Assembly (NCBI GenBank): GCA_024274705.1
Contig: JAJSAL010000008.1
Span: 1-64,000, forward strand
DNA: 64,000 nt
DNA from: Spirochaetota bacterium
Lineage (GTDB): Bacteria > Spirochaetota > Spirochaetia > SPDA01 > JAJSAL01
Direction of reading: 5' to 3'
The notes under the pieces were generated by a model, which worked only from the letters and a program-made list of their open reading frames with translations, ran no database searches and was not told the origin of the DNA. Every line of letters starts with the position of its first letter. The first letter of the stretch is position 1. Shown one piece after another: positions 1 through 9,031 of this stretch. The position numbers and the translations under genes are program-made.

Positions 1-2
1 AA

Positions 3-113
3 AAGCCGACATCTGAAATCGGGGCAGACCTTACCATACTCTGCTTAAAAAAACTCCTTACGTTAAAAGAAGGAAAATACTACCTTGTTGCCGGAGCAGG
101 ACATGCTTGTTAA
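3..113 (+). CDS. 3' end of an unidentified upstream gene (partial)
   Basis: Reading frame 3 is open from the left edge to a TAA at 111-113 and would encode about 36 C-terminal residues, ending in YLVAGAGHAC. It overlaps the preferred comM start at 103 by 11 bases, which would fit translational coupling. No family can be recognised from so short a tail. Frame 1 is also open, to a TAA at 46-48, so the choice of frame is tentative. Confidence 0.35.
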   Translation, partial: KPTSEIGADLTILCLKKLLTLKEGKYYLVAGAGHAC

Positions 114-1632
114 AGTTACTTCCGTTTCATTCTCCGGATTAACCACTATCAGGATAGATGTCGAGGTGAACATTGCAGACAAGGGGCTCCCGTCATTTGA
201 TATCGTTGGACTCCCGAATAAAGCTGTTGCTGAAAGCAGGGAGAGGGTAAAGACCGCATTGATAAACTCAAATCTGACATTCCCCCTTCGGAGGATCACA
301 GTCAACCTGGCGCCTGGTGATGTCCCAAAGGATGGGGCTTTTTATGATCTCCCCATTGCAGTAGGCATCCTATCAGAAATCAAAGGGTTCGAAATCCCGG
401 AAGCCAGTGTATTCTTCGGGGAACTCTCCCTTGACGGATCTCTTCGTCATACAAAGGGGGCTCTACTGGCCGCCGTTTTTGCGAAAGAGAATAAGCTGAA
501 TAGTATCTTTGTTCCTGAACAATCGGCAAATGAGGCATCTGTTGTAAAAGGGATTAATGTTTATCCTGTCAGGGATCTGAACCAGATAATACAGTATTTT
601 AACTCAGAGATCGACATAACGCCGACAGTATATGAATCGCTGGAGCCGGAAAACCGGGAAACGGTCGAATTCGACATGTTCGAAGTAATGGGACAGGAAC
701 AGGCAAAACGTGCCCTGGAGATTGCAGCCGCAGGCGGGCATAATGTACTGATGATAGGGTCACCGGGATCAGGAAAAACAATGCTTGCAAGAGCATTGCC
801 TGGAATCATGCCCCTCTTGAGTGAAGAGGAATCCCTGGAAGTTACCAAGATATATTCCAGTGCAGGTAACATCCCTCCCGGCGGCTCCCTGGTAGTCACA
901 AGGCCTTTCAGATCACCCCATCACATTATTTCCCATGCAGGTCTTGTCGGCGGGGGTGCCCATCCGCAACCCGGAGAAATAAGCCTTGCCCACCGGGGGA
1001 TCCTGTTCCTGGACGAGTTTCATGAGTTTCCCCGGTCTGTAATTGAAGCTTTAAGACAGCCCATCGAAGACGGGAAACTGACAATTTCCCGAAGTCTGGA
1101 AAGAGTTACCTATCCATCCAGATTTATCCTCGTAGCAGCTGCCAACCCCTGCCCCTGCGGATACCTGAATGATGAAACCAAAGAGTGCAACTGCACCAGG
1201 AGAGAGATTATCCGTTACCGGAAGAAGCTGTCAGGACCAATTCTGGATCGAATAGACCTGCATGTAGACGTGCCTGCTGTTGACATAAAAAAGCTTGCCA
1301 GGGGCTTCAACGATTCAATCAAAAAAGAACCATCCCATGTCATTAGAAACAGAATAACCACTGCAAGAATCATCCAGGAACAGCGTTTTAGTAATGAGTT
1401 AATACATACCAATTCCGAGATGAAGAACAGTCTAATCAGAAAATATATAGCCCTTGAACCGGATTCAAAATCCATGCTTCTGGAAGCAGCCAGGAGTTTT
1501 CAGCTCTCTGCCAGGTCTTATTTAAAGATAATCAAAATCGCCAGAACAATAGCAGATCTTGACCAGCTCCCGGATGTAGCAGAGCAGCATATTGCCGAAG
1601 CCCTGCAGTACAGGCCCAGGATTATTGAATGA
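103..1632 (+). CDS. comM: ComM/YifB-family Mg-chelatase-like AAA+ ATPase
   Basis: This is a cytoplasmic AAA+ ATPase of the YifB/ComM family. In naturally competent bacteria ComM is a branch-migration helicase that helps integrate incoming single-stranded DNA. The N-terminal about 170 residues form the ChlI domain (VGLPNKAVAESRERV, then NLAPGDVPKDGAFYDLPIA). The Walker A motif GSPGSGKT lies near residue 218 and the Walker B motif ILFLDEFHEF near 300. The family cysteine cluster CPCGYLNDETKECNC follows, then the C-terminal Mg_chelatase_C domain. The length of 509 aa is usual. The ATG at 103 (MLVKVTS) matches family N-termini better than the TTG at 85. The gene overlaps yraN by four bases, so the two are probably co-transcribed. 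Nothing shows that this organism is competent. Confidence 0.93.
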   Translation: MLVKVTSVSFSGLTTIRIDVEVNIADKGLPSFDIVGLPNKAVAESRERVKTALINSNLTFPLRRITVNLAPGDVPKDGAFYDLPIAVGILSEIKGFEIPEASVFFGELSLDGSLRHTKGALLAAVFAKENKLNSIFVPEQSANEASVVKGINVYPVRDLNQIIQYFNSEIDITPTVYESLEPENRETVEFDMFEVMGQEQAKRALEIAAAGGHNVLMIGSPGSGKTMLARALPGIMPLLSEEESLEVTKIYSSAGNIPPGGSLVVTRPFRSPHHIISHAGLVGGGAHPQPGEISLAHRGILFLDEFHEFPRSVIEALRQPIEDGKLTISRSLERVTYPSRFILVAAANPCPCGYLNDETKECNCTRREIIRYRKKLSGPILDRIDLHVDVPAVDIKKLARGFNDSIKKEPSHVIRNRITTARIIQEQRFSNELIHTNSEMKNSLIRKYIALEPDSKSMLLEAARSFQLSARSYLKIIKIARTIADLDQLPDVAEQHIAEALQYRPRIIE

Positions 1633-2015
1633 ATGACGATGCCGTAATCAGAAGTTCAAGAGAGAAAATTGAACTAGGCATCAAGGGAGAAGATCTTGCT
1701 GCAAGCTTTTTGAAGGAGGCTGGATACAGAATTCAAAAAAGAAACTACAGAATTGGCCATTCAGATATTGATATCCTCGCTCAGGATGAAAGTAGTCTTG
1801 TTTTTATTGAAGTCCGGACGAAATCCAGGGAGGACAGAGGAATGCCTGAAGATACCCTGACAGCAAACAAACTGCGGCGGATGAAAAAAACCGCTGAACT
1901 CTACATTGCATTTAATCATTATAGAGGTCCTGCCAGACTTGATGCCGTCTGCATTGTTCTGGATAAAACGGGTAGGATAAGGCACTTTGAGCACTACATG
2001 GGGGTTGGAAGCTAA
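1629..2015 (+). CDS. yraN: YraN/UPF0102 family nuclease-like protein
   Basis: A 128-aa protein of the UPF0102 family, which has a restriction-endonuclease-like fold resembling Holliday-junction resolvases; its cellular role is not settled. The core motifs are visible: GEDLAASFLKEAGYRI, RNYRIGHSDIDILAQDESSLVFIEVRTKS (the D...E-V-K-type nuclease core, here E-V-R-T-K), and the RRMKKTAELYI helix. The start overlaps the comM stop (TGAATG), which indicates coupling. The comM-yraN neighbourhood is common in bacteria and suggests a shared role in DNA processing. Confidence 0.9.
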   Translation: MNDDAVIRSSREKIELGIKGEDLAASFLKEAGYRIQKRNYRIGHSDIDILAQDESSLVFIEVRTKSREDRGMPEDTLTANKLRRMKKTAELYIAFNHYRGPARLDAVCIVLDKTGRIRHFEHYMGVGS

Positions 2016-2078
2016 TACTCAGTGACCAGGCTAATTCATGTATGTGTCCAGGGGGTTACACACGGATCCTGGATTGGA

Positions 2079-3284
2079 TCACTCCAGCACTTTTTCAATT
2101 CTTTCCAATGCCTCGGAGAGAATACCTCTCGGGCAGGCAATATTGATCCTCTCAAAGCCTTCCCCTTCCGGACCGAAAATGAATCCTTCGTCAAAGTAGA
2201 CACCCGCCTTTTCCAACATTATTTTTTTGAGCTCCCACTTGTCAAGACTTAAGCCCCGGCAGTCCAGCCACACCAGGTAGGTGCCTTCCGGAGGGACCAC
2301 CTCGATTCCCCGCAGGTTCCGGGAAACAAAATCTTTCAGGTAATCCAGGTTTTTTTCTATATATTCCATTACCTGCTTAAGCCATTCTTCTCCCCGGGTA
2401 TATGCCGCTTCCAGGGCTGTTTGCCCGAAAAGACTGATTCCGAAAATGCCGTTGCTGTGGAGGGTTTTCTTAAATCTCTTTCTGTACTCTTCATTGGGAA
2501 TGATGATATTCGACGTTTGCAGGCCAGCCAGATTGAAGGTCTTGCTGGGGGCAGTACAGATGATGCTGTTTTCCCTGAACTGTTCACTCATCCCTGAAAA
2601 AGGAATAAACCGGGAGCCTCTGTAGGTCAGATCACCGTGAATCTCATCGGATACGATAAGAACATTGTTTCCCAGGCAAATATCCCCGAACCTATTAAGC
2701 TCCTCCTCTGTCCAGACCCGGCCCACCGGGTTATGGGGACTGCGCAGAATAGCGAGTTTCACTGCGGAGTCCCGGGTTTTCATCTCCAGATCATTAAAAT
2801 CCATGGAGTACCGGTTATTGTCGTAGAGAAGGGGATTGTTCTCAATACTGCAGCCGTTATTTTCAATGGCGCTGAAAAAGGGGTAATAGACGGGCCTCTG
2901 GATGAGCACCCTGTCTCCGGGAGAGGTAAAAGTACGGACCAGCATATTGAGGGCCGGAACCACCCCGGGGGTCACACAGATCCACTTTGGATCGATCTGC
3001 CAATTCTGGCGTCTTCCAAACCATTCAGTGACAGCCCGATAGTAGGACTCCCCGGGGACTGTATATCCGAAGATGCCGTGGCTTGCTCTATCTTTAAGGG
3101 CTTCCACCACCGGCATAGGCGACGGAAAATCCATGTCAGCCACCCACATAGGCAGGATACAATCCCTCCCTGGATATTCAGCCCTTCCCACCCATTTTTC
3201 CGGGTCCTTGCCGGTTTGAAGATATTCCCATTTTACGGAGCCGGTACCTTTTCTCTCTCTTCTCTCATCGAAATTATATTGCAT
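2079..3284 (-). CDS. patB: PatB/MalY-type cystathionine beta-lyase (class I/II aminotransferase fold)
   Basis: A PLP-dependent fold-type I enzyme of the PatB/MalY group, which cleaves C-S bonds (cystathionine to homocysteine, pyruvate and ammonia). Diagnostic segments are LPMWVADMDFPSP near the N-terminus, FGYTVPGESYYRAVTEWF, SPHNPVGRVWT, SDEIHGDLTY and the PLP-lysine motif APSKTFNLAGLQ. The open frame extends upstream to 3359, but those residues look unlike the family and run into the divergent MFS gene. The methionine at 3284 (MQYNFDERRERKGTGSVKW) gives 401 aa, a normal length. The exact substrate cannot be read from sequence. Confidence 0.9.
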   Translation of the reverse strand: MQYNFDERRERKGTGSVKWEYLQTGKDPEKWVGRAEYPGRDCILPMWVADMDFPSPMPVVEALKDRASHGIFGYTVPGESYYRAVTEWFGRRQNWQIDPKWICVTPGVVPALNMLVRTFTSPGDRVLIQRPVYYPFFSAIENNGCSIENNPLLYDNNRYSMDFNDLEMKTRDSAVKLAILRSPHNPVGRVWTEEELNRFGDICLGNNVLIVSDEIHGDLTYRGSRFIPFSGMSEQFRENSIICTAPSKTFNLAGLQTSNIIIPNEEYRKRFKKTLHSNGIFGISLFGQTALEAAYTRGEEWLKQVMEYIEKNLDYLKDFVSRNLRGIEVVPPEGTYLVWLDCRGLSLDKWELKKIMLEKAGVYFDEGFIFGPEGEGFERINIACPRGILSEALERIEKVLE

Positions 3285-3347
3285 GTGCAGTCCCCTGAGT
3301 TTTGGGTTTCTCATATTATATATCATTTCTAAACACATCCTGATAGT

Positions 3348-4703
3348 ATGGGCGGGCATATGAAATTCGAAGCGAAGATAGCTTTGTTCCCGTTCAACCC
3401 CGGAAAATCACCCGTTTTCTACGGCTGGATCATCTTAGTAGTGTCCGCTACCGGTGTCGCCATGAGCATCCCGGGGCAGACTATGGGAGTATCGGTATTT
3501 ACCGATTATCTCCTTGCTGCGTTGAATCTTTCCCGCTTGACGTTAAGTACCGCTTATCTTATCGGAACCCTGGGAAGTGCCCTGGTACTGCCTTTTATTG
3601 GTAGACTGTACGATTTAACCGGCGCCCGTTTGATAGGCACCGTTACCGCTTTAAGTCTGGGTTCACTGCTGCTTGGTTTTTCCGCCATCGACGGCATGCT
3701 GAGTACTCTTACAGGTATATTTCCCGTAGTACCGCCCGTCGTAATGACTTTTATCTTAATAACTCTCGGATTTTTTCTTCTCCGTTTCCTCGGGCAGGGT
3801 GTACTGATGATGATTTCCCGAAACATGAGCATGAAGTGGTTCGAGAAAAAGCGGGGCCTGGCAAACGCAGTACTGGGCACAGCCATCAGCTTCAGTTTTT
3901 CATACGCCCCGAAGCTGCTTAATGGATTGATCGAAAACAGGGGATGGAGAGGCGCCTATCACATGGAGGGACTTATCGTAGGCGGCGTTTTCTCTATGGT
4001 CTTCTTTTTACTTGCCCGGGACAATCCTGAAGTCTGTACACTTGTCCCCGATGGGAAAGCCGGAAAGGTTCTTGCTTTTAAAGAGAAAAAGCATACCGGT
4101 GTGGGAAAAAGCTTTACCCTTTCGGAAGTAAAAAAGCAACTGGGATTCTGGATGTATTCCCTGGCCCTTTCCATGTTCAGTTTGTTTAGTACCGGTTTAA
4201 CGTTTCACATCGTCTCGATTTTCTCGGAGGCCGGTATGGACAGGAATGTTGCGGTCTCAATATTTCTCCCCGCCGCCGTAATTTCTGTAAGTATCAATTT
4301 CATTGCCAGTTGGGCCAGCGATTTTATACGGCTGAAAGTGTTCCTGCTGATTGAGGTGGCTGCTCAGATTTTATGTATGGCAGCTCTGTTTTTTCTGAAA
4401 CAGGGTCTTCCCTATGTCCTGCTTATCGTTGGGTATGGGATAACCGGCGGACTCTTCAGCCTGCTGTCCACCGTAACCTGGCCGAAGTTTTACGGTACCA
4501 AACACCTGGGAGCTATCTCAGGTTTTTCCTTCAGCATGGTGGTAGCAGGTTCCGCCGCCGGACCGCTTGTTTTCAGCGCTTGCCTGAAGTTTCTGGGCAG
4601 CTACGCATTCGCGGGACTTTTCTCTCTTATCTTCTGCGTGGGGCTTTTTGTCATTTCTGTATTCATGAGGTCCGGCTCCCATGGTCCACTATCAGCAAAG
4701 TAA
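3348..4703 (+). CDS. MFS transporter, OxlT/YhjX-like
   Basis: A 451-aa polytopic membrane carrier of the major facilitator superfamily. The N-terminal FYGWIILVVSATGVAMSIPGQTMGVSVFTDYL and the loop GRLYDLTGARL are typical of the oxalate/formate and monocarboxylate-type branch. About twelve hydrophobic segments are visible, with a charged central loop (DNPEVCTLVPDGKAGKVLAFKEKK). The ATG at 3360 (MKFEAK) is an alternative start. It is divergent from the patB gene with about 60 bases between starts, so the two may share a control region. The substrate is unknown. Confidence 0.87.
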   Translation: MGGHMKFEAKIALFPFNPGKSPVFYGWIILVVSATGVAMSIPGQTMGVSVFTDYLLAALNLSRLTLSTAYLIGTLGSALVLPFIGRLYDLTGARLIGTVTALSLGSLLLGFSAIDGMLSTLTGIFPVVPPVVMTFILITLGFFLLRFLGQGVLMMISRNMSMKWFEKKRGLANAVLGTAISFSFSYAPKLLNGLIENRGWRGAYHMEGLIVGGVFSMVFFLLARDNPEVCTLVPDGKAGKVLAFKEKKHTGVGKSFTLSEVKKQLGFWMYSLALSMFSLFSTGLTFHIVSIFSEAGMDRNVAVSIFLPAAVISVSINFIASWASDFIRLKVFLLIEVAAQILCMAALFFLKQGLPYVLLIVGYGITGGLFSLLSTVTWPKFYGTKHLGAISGFSFSMVVAGSAAGPLVFSACLKFLGSYAFAGLFSLIFCVGLFVISVFMRSGSHGPLSAK

Positions 4704-4705
4704 CA

Positions 4706-4819
4706 CTCCATTACGATCCTTTTGACCGCATCATCATAGCTACAGCGTTTATCTATAACGCGCCGGTCATTACAAAGGATCGGAAGTTTGCTGATTATTC
4801 CGGCATTATCACCATCCGG
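4706..4819 (+). pseudogene. Remnant of a PIN-domain (VapC-like) toxin
   Basis: Directly after the MFS stop, in another frame, about 37 codons read LHYDPFDRIIIATAFIYNAPVITKDRKFADYSGI (split here only by eye). This matches the conserved C-terminal block of VapC PIN toxins (HRDPFDRxLIAQA...LPIVTRDxxFxxY). No N-terminal PIN half, start codon or antitoxin is present; upstream this frame runs through the MFS gene. It looks like the 3' scrap of a toxin-antitoxin module lost by deletion. Confidence 0.6.
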
Positions 4820-4887
4820 AAGCAGCCTTCCCGGCTTTTCTACTTAGCAACCTTGACTATAGAACTATTCTATATACAATTACCTTG

Positions 4888-5496
4888 GTGAAGCATCTCT
4901 GGAATCATAAAAAGTATGTCTCCCTGCTGCTCCTGCTTTGCCCTCTGTTGTTCTTAACATCCTGCGGTACTCAAAAGGAAGTTTCCGGCGACACCCTGGA
5001 AACCCATGTCCGGGAAATTCTGGACCTGCCCACCTTCGAACACGTGTACCGGGACATCATCTACATCGGTGAGGAAACCCTCCTTTTTAAAAAAATAAAG
5101 GTTGCTGAAAAGGAAGTGCTCTTCTCCATAGATATCGTTGTCCAGGCAGGGATCGATTTCAAGGACGGCGTTCTTCTTACCCCGGGAGAAACAGGGTAAA
5201 TTACCGTTACCCTGCCCCCGGCGAAAATCCTCCTGATAGATGCCGATGAACCGTCTATCCGGATGTATTTCTTAAAGGAGAACAGGCGAAACCCCATATC
5301 CCGGCTCGAATACTACGATGAGATAAACCGTACAAAAGAACGGATCCGGCAGGACGCCCTGGACAGGGATATCCTCTACCGGGCGGAAGAAAACGCCCGC
5401 AGGCTGCTGAAAAATTTTCTTCAGCTAGCAGGGTTCCACACGGTATATTTTACCAGAACTGTTGGAACTGAACCCGGACCGGAGACGGACTCATGA
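4888..5496 (+). pseudogene. DUF4230 lipoprotein gene interrupted by an in-frame TAA
   Basis: The 5' part encodes a lipoprotein signal peptide (YVSLLLLLCPLLFLTSC, lipobox LTSC) and the first half of a DUF4230-like domain. The frame stops at TAA 5197-5199 (after LLTPGETG). The same frame continues at once as ITVTLPPAKILLIDADEPSI, the expected next block of the family, and runs to TGA 5494-5496. One nonsense base therefore seems to split a protein of about 202 residues. The start may be GTG 4888 or TTG 4885; no strong ribosome site is visible. The TGA overlaps the ATG of the paralogous downstream gene. The 103-aa lipoprotein could still be made; the second half lacks a good start. Confidence 0.65.
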
Positions 5497-6224
5497 AACT
5501 GAAACGGCTTTTCATCACCCTTCCCATCGTACTCATTGTACTGGCTGTGCTGTTCCTCATCATCGCGGACAAGGTGTTTGATATCGACCTGGGTATCAGC
5601 TTTACGGAAAAAAGAAAAAGTTCCGTATCCCTCAGCCTGCTCAAAGAGGTAAGAGACGTTTTCACCTTCAACACCGTCGAGTATATTTACAAAACCGTAT
5701 TTCCCTTCGACTTCATTAACGCCGGTACGAACTGGCAGGAGCTTGTTGCAAAACGGGACCATGAAGAAGGCTTAAGCGAGGATGAAATCAACGCCCTGGA
5801 AGTATACGACCTGTGTACAGGCATCGGCATCGACTTGGGACCGGGCAACACGGACTTCGTTGTTGTAACAAGTGTAGTGAAAGGAGGTTTCAATCTTAAA
5901 GGTACGGTTTATGAAAATCCGGAACAGGTAGAAAATGTCACCCGGTATGTGCGGGTGGATCCGGCGGAAAACATCCTCTACATTAAGCTGCCGGAACCGG
6001 TTATCGTTGACCTGATTATCGATGATGCAACCAGCGGAAACTATGCCTATCCGGACATAGGACTGAACCCGGAAGAATGGCGGGCCCTTACGGATTATAT
6101 TTCCGGAAAAGTGGAAGCTATGGTCATCGCCGGGGGCATACTCGATCTCGCAAGGAAAAAAGGAGAGAATTTTATAAAACGTATCCTATTAGACGCGGGA
6201 TATACAGATATTATCTTTATGTAA
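5493..6224 (+). CDS. DUF4230-like membrane-anchored protein
   Basis: A 243-aa protein with one N-terminal transmembrane segment ([19 protein letters not shown]) and a long extracytoplasmic domain related to the interrupted gene just upstream: both have a central [15 protein letters not shown] / SIDIVVQAGIDFKDG block followed by a LPxPxI.D.xID segment and a C-terminal ...[23 protein letters not shown] helix-strand. The ATG overlaps the upstream stop (ATGA), so the two form a translationally coupled pair. The function of the family is unknown. The chance that the two products form a heteromer is inference. Confidence 0.7.
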   Translation: MKLKRLFITLPIVLIVLAVLFLIIADKVFDIDLGISFTEKRKSSVSLSLLKEVRDVFTFNTVEYIYKTVFPFDFINAGTNWQELVAKRDHEEGLSEDEINALEVYDLCTGIGIDLGPGNTDFVVVTSVVKGGFNLKGTVYENPEQVENVTRYVRVDPAENILYIKLPEPVIVDLIIDDATSGNYAYPDIGLNPEEWRALTDYISGKVEAMVIAGGILDLARKKGENFIKRILLDAGYTDIIFM

Positions 6225-6238
6225 TACAGGGAGGAATT

Positions 6239-6655
6239 GTGAAATCACTGACAAAAGAACTATGGATGCACTCCAACAAAAGGCGGGAATTCATCAACAT
6301 AACACACCAGGTGGAAGCCCTTGTACAGGAGAGCGGGGTACAGGAAGGACTGTGCCTGATAAACGCAATGCACATTACAGCCAGTGTATTCATCAATGAT
6401 AATGAATCCGGACTGCACCACGATTACGAGGTGTGGCTGGAGAAACTGGCACCTCACGAGCCTATCGATCAGTACAGGCATAACGGATACGAAGACAACG
6501 CGGACGCTCATATGAAGCGGCAGGTGATGGGCAGGGAGGTTGTTGTGGCAATTACAGACGGTAACCTCCACTTCGGGCCATGGGAGCAGATTTTTTACGG
6601 CGAGTTCGACGGTAAAAGACGTAAAAGAATACTTGTCAAGATTATAGGAGAATAA
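6239..6655 (+). CDS. yjbQ: YjbQ/UPF0047 family protein (secondary thiamine-phosphate synthase-like)
   Basis: A 138-aa protein of the UPF0047 family; E. coli YjbQ has weak thiamine-phosphate synthase activity, and the true role is unknown. Family blocks seen are [74 protein letters not shown] and [16 protein letters not shown]. The GTG at 6239 is preferred because a strong AGGGAGG Shine-Dalgarno sequence lies 5-6 bases upstream and because it gives the normal family length. It is convergent with the kinase gene that ends at 6662. Confidence 0.88.
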   Translation: MKSLTKELWMHSNKRREFINITHQVEALVQESGVQEGLCLINAMHITASVFINDNESGLHHDYEVWLEKLAPHEPIDQYRHNGYEDNADAHMKRQVMGREVVVAITDGNLHFGPWEQIFYGEFDGKRRKRILVKIIGE

Positions 6656-6661
6656 TAATGT

Positions 6662-9031
6662 TCATATGGAAATAAAGAAACCGGAATGAAGATCCACGAA
6701 CTCGGTGAACTCCCGGAACCGTTCCTGCAGTTCTTCGAAATAGAGGTGGGAGTCCTCCTCCCGGGATTCCCTGGATGAATCTTCCAGGTCTTTCGCCTTA
6801 TCCCCCAACCTTCGAATTTCCAGGTTCCAGGCGCCCCCCTTGATGGAATGAGCTTCCCCCCGGAGCTTCTCGAAATCTTTCTGTTCCAACGCCTGAAACA
6901 TCACCGGAATCTGTGCCTCAACCTTATCGATAAACGCCTGGACCACCCGTTTAACCACATCCTTCTTCCCGAGAAACGTGTCGATGGCAGCTTCGTAATC
7001 GAATACCGGTACATCGGAAGATTCTTCCGGGGTTTTTTTATCCTCCTGCTTTTCCGCGCTTTTTACCGTCTTTCCCATCCACTTATCCAGGAGAGGAACC
7101 ACATCTTTTTTCTTGAAGGGCTTAAGAAGGATGTCGTTCATCCCTACTTCGAAGCATTTATCCTGCTCGCCTTTTATCGCGCTGGCTGTTGCCGCAATGA
7201 TGGGAATGTCGATACCCATTTCCCTGATCTTCTTAGTCGCCTCGTAACCATTCATTTCCGGCATCTGTACATCCATGAAAATCACGTCAAAGCTTTCTTC
7301 CTCCACCGCTTTACATGCTTCGATACCATTTGCGGCGACCACGACATCATGGCCCATACTGACAAGGATCGTGTGAAAAAGCTGCTGGTTTACCTCATGA
7401 TCTTCGGCTACCAGGACCATCCCTGCCGCTTTCTGCCGGTTCTCCTCATCTTTCAGCTCCTCCAGTTCCTCAACGTCTTCAACGGATTCAAGGTCGACCT
7501 CGCTGCTGACGAGACGAACCAGGCAGTCCAGGTATTCCCCTTTCTTTATCGGTTTGTTCAGGTAAGCGTCAAACCACCGGAGAAGTTTCATCTTCGCTTC
7601 CCCGGCGCTCTTCCCAGCAGGAGAAAGCAGTATCAGCTTGGATGAATTGATCCTCTTATCCGCGTTTATCTCACTCGCGAGATGCCATCCGTCCATACCG
7701 GGAAGGAAAAGGTCGATCAGGCAGATATCAAAAGGAGTATTTCCTTCAGCAGCCTGGGCCATCATTTCCAGGGCCGCCTGTCCATCTTCACAGGTTGTTA
7801 CGGAACATCCCTGTGCTTCCAGATAAGCCTGCTGAAGATCCCTGGCTGTTGCATTGTCGTCTACGATGATGATCCTGGTTCCCTTAAGCTGATCGAGCCC
7901 TTCCACCTGTGGATATTGCCGCTCCTGTTTAACCAGCCTGACGCTGAACCAGAAGGTGGACCCTTCGTGAAGTATACTTTCCACTCCGATCTCGCCGCCC
8001 ATCATCTCCGATAAACTCTTGGAAATCGAGAGCCCCAGCCCTGTGCCTCCGTATTTCCGGGTGGTGGAAGAATCGGCCTGGGTAAAAGCTCTAAACAGAT
8101 TAACAACATGTTCTTTTGAAATACCGATTCCCGTGTCCCTGACGGAGAATTTGATGAGAACAGAATCTTCGTCTTCTTCCAGTTTCTCCGCGCGAACTGA
8201 TATCTCTCCCTCGGAGGTAAACTTAACCGCATTGTTGAACAGATTGAGAATGATCTGCCTTAAGCGTACAGGATCTCCTTTTACCAGGCGAGGAACATCG
8301 TTCTCGATAAAAAGGCAGACTTCCAGCCCTTTTGTGTGTGCTTCCAGGGCGACCATGTCCACGGCTCCCTCGGATACCGAAAAGAGATCGAAATCGACAG
8401 TCTCCAATTCGAGCTTCCCTGCTTCGATTTTAGAAACATCCAGAATATCATTGATAAGACTCAAGAGCACTTCAGCGGAAAACGATACCTGGGACGCATA
8501 TTCCTGCTGTTCCGCATCGAGCTTTGTCTCGAGTAAGAGATCGTTCATTCCCATGATGGTGTGGATCGGCGTCCTGATCTCGTGGCTCATGTTGGCCAGG
8601 AAATCCGACTTTGTCCGGGTCAGTTTCTCCGCTGCTTCCTTGGCCTGGATAAGCCGATCCCTCCCCTCTTTCTGTTCAGTAACATCCCGTACTGTAACGA
8701 AGACGAACTGTACTTTCGATTCACAATCGTATTCCAGGGTGAGTTCCACATCGAGCCATCGCGTTTTTTTTAATTTCGGGGAAGTATAACTCACTTCCAT
8801 AGAGAAAGGGCCCCGTGCTCCTTCGATGAGAAACCGGTACTCTTGTTCCAGCTCCCGGCGGAACTCCGGATCGATGTATTCAAAGATCCGGGTGGTAAGG
8901 AGCTCATTAAAACTCCTGTCGAACATTTCCGAAAGGGAACGGTTACCGTAAATAATCTCTCCGTCTTTGCCGAGGAATGCCAGTCCCATGTCGGTATTAT
9001 CAAAGACGACTTTGAAAATTTGTTTATTCAT
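6662..9031 (-). CDS. PAS hybrid sensor histidine kinase with two receiver domains and an HPt domain
   Basis: A 789-aa cytoplasmic phosphorelay protein with no obvious transmembrane segment. Domains in order: PAS (about 1-120, starting FKVVFDNTDMGLAFLGKDG); HisKA with H-box NMSHEIRTPIHTIMG (about 145-215); HATPase_c with N-box RQIILNLFNNAVKF, G1 DTGIGIS and G2 YGGTGLGLSIS; first receiver (IIIVDDN...CLIDLFLPGMDG); second receiver (VLVAEDHEVNQ...VIFMDVQMPEMNG); C-terminal HPt with AHSIKGGAWNLEI. All phospho-residues look intact. The ATG overlaps the stop of the upstream double-receiver gene, so the two are co-expressed and probably belong to one pathway. The signal is unknown, but a cytoplasmic cue is likely. 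Confidence 0.93.
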   Translation of the reverse strand: MNKQIFKVVFDNTDMGLAFLGKDGEIIYGNRSLSEMFDRSFNELLTTRIFEYIDPEFRRELEQEYRFLIEGARGPFSMEVSYTSPKLKKTRWLDVELTLEYDCESKVQFVFVTVRDVTEQKEGRDRLIQAKEAAEKLTRTKSDFLANMSHEIRTPIHTIMGMNDLLLETKLDAEQQEYASQVSFSAEVLLSLINDILDVSKIEAGKLELETVDFDLFSVSEGAVDMVALEAHTKGLEVCLFIENDVPRLVKGDPVRLRQIILNLFNNAVKFTSEGEISVRAEKLEEDEDSVLIKFSVRDTGIGISKEHVVNLFRAFTQADSSTTRKYGGTGLGLSISKSLSEMMGGEIGVESILHEGSTFWFSVRLVKQERQYPQVEGLDQLKGTRIIIVDDNATARDLQQAYLEAQGCSVTTCEDGQAALEMMAQAAEGNTPFDICLIDLFLPGMDGWHLASEINADKRINSSKLILLSPAGKSAGEAKMKLLRWFDAYLNKPIKKGEYLDCLVRLVSSEVDLESVEDVEELEELKDEENRQKAAGMVLVAEDHEVNQQLFHTILVSMGHDVVVAANGIEACKAVEEESFDVIFMDVQMPEMNGYEATKKIREMGIDIPIIAATASAIKGEQDKCFEVGMNDILLKPFKKKDVVPLLDKWMGKTVKSAEKQEDKKTPEESSDVPVFDYEAAIDTFLGKKDVVKRVVQAFIDKVEAQIPVMFQALEQKDFEKLRGEAHSIKGGAWNLEIRRLGDKAKDLEDSSRESREEDSHLYFEELQERFREFTEFVDLHSGFFISI

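Noticed and set aside
2637-3332. A 231-codon plus-strand ORF opposite the PatB-like gene
   Set aside because: Antisense to conserved aminotransferase motifs and without any domain of its own.
5197-5199. Programmed read-through of the TAA in the DUF4230 gene
   Set aside because: TAA is the least leaky stop and no recoding signal is seen; a simple mutation explains it better.
8019-8789. A 256-codon plus-strand ORF, Ser/Thr-rich, opposite the hybrid kinase
   Set aside because: Composition is that of an antisense frame; the kinase on the other strand is unambiguous.
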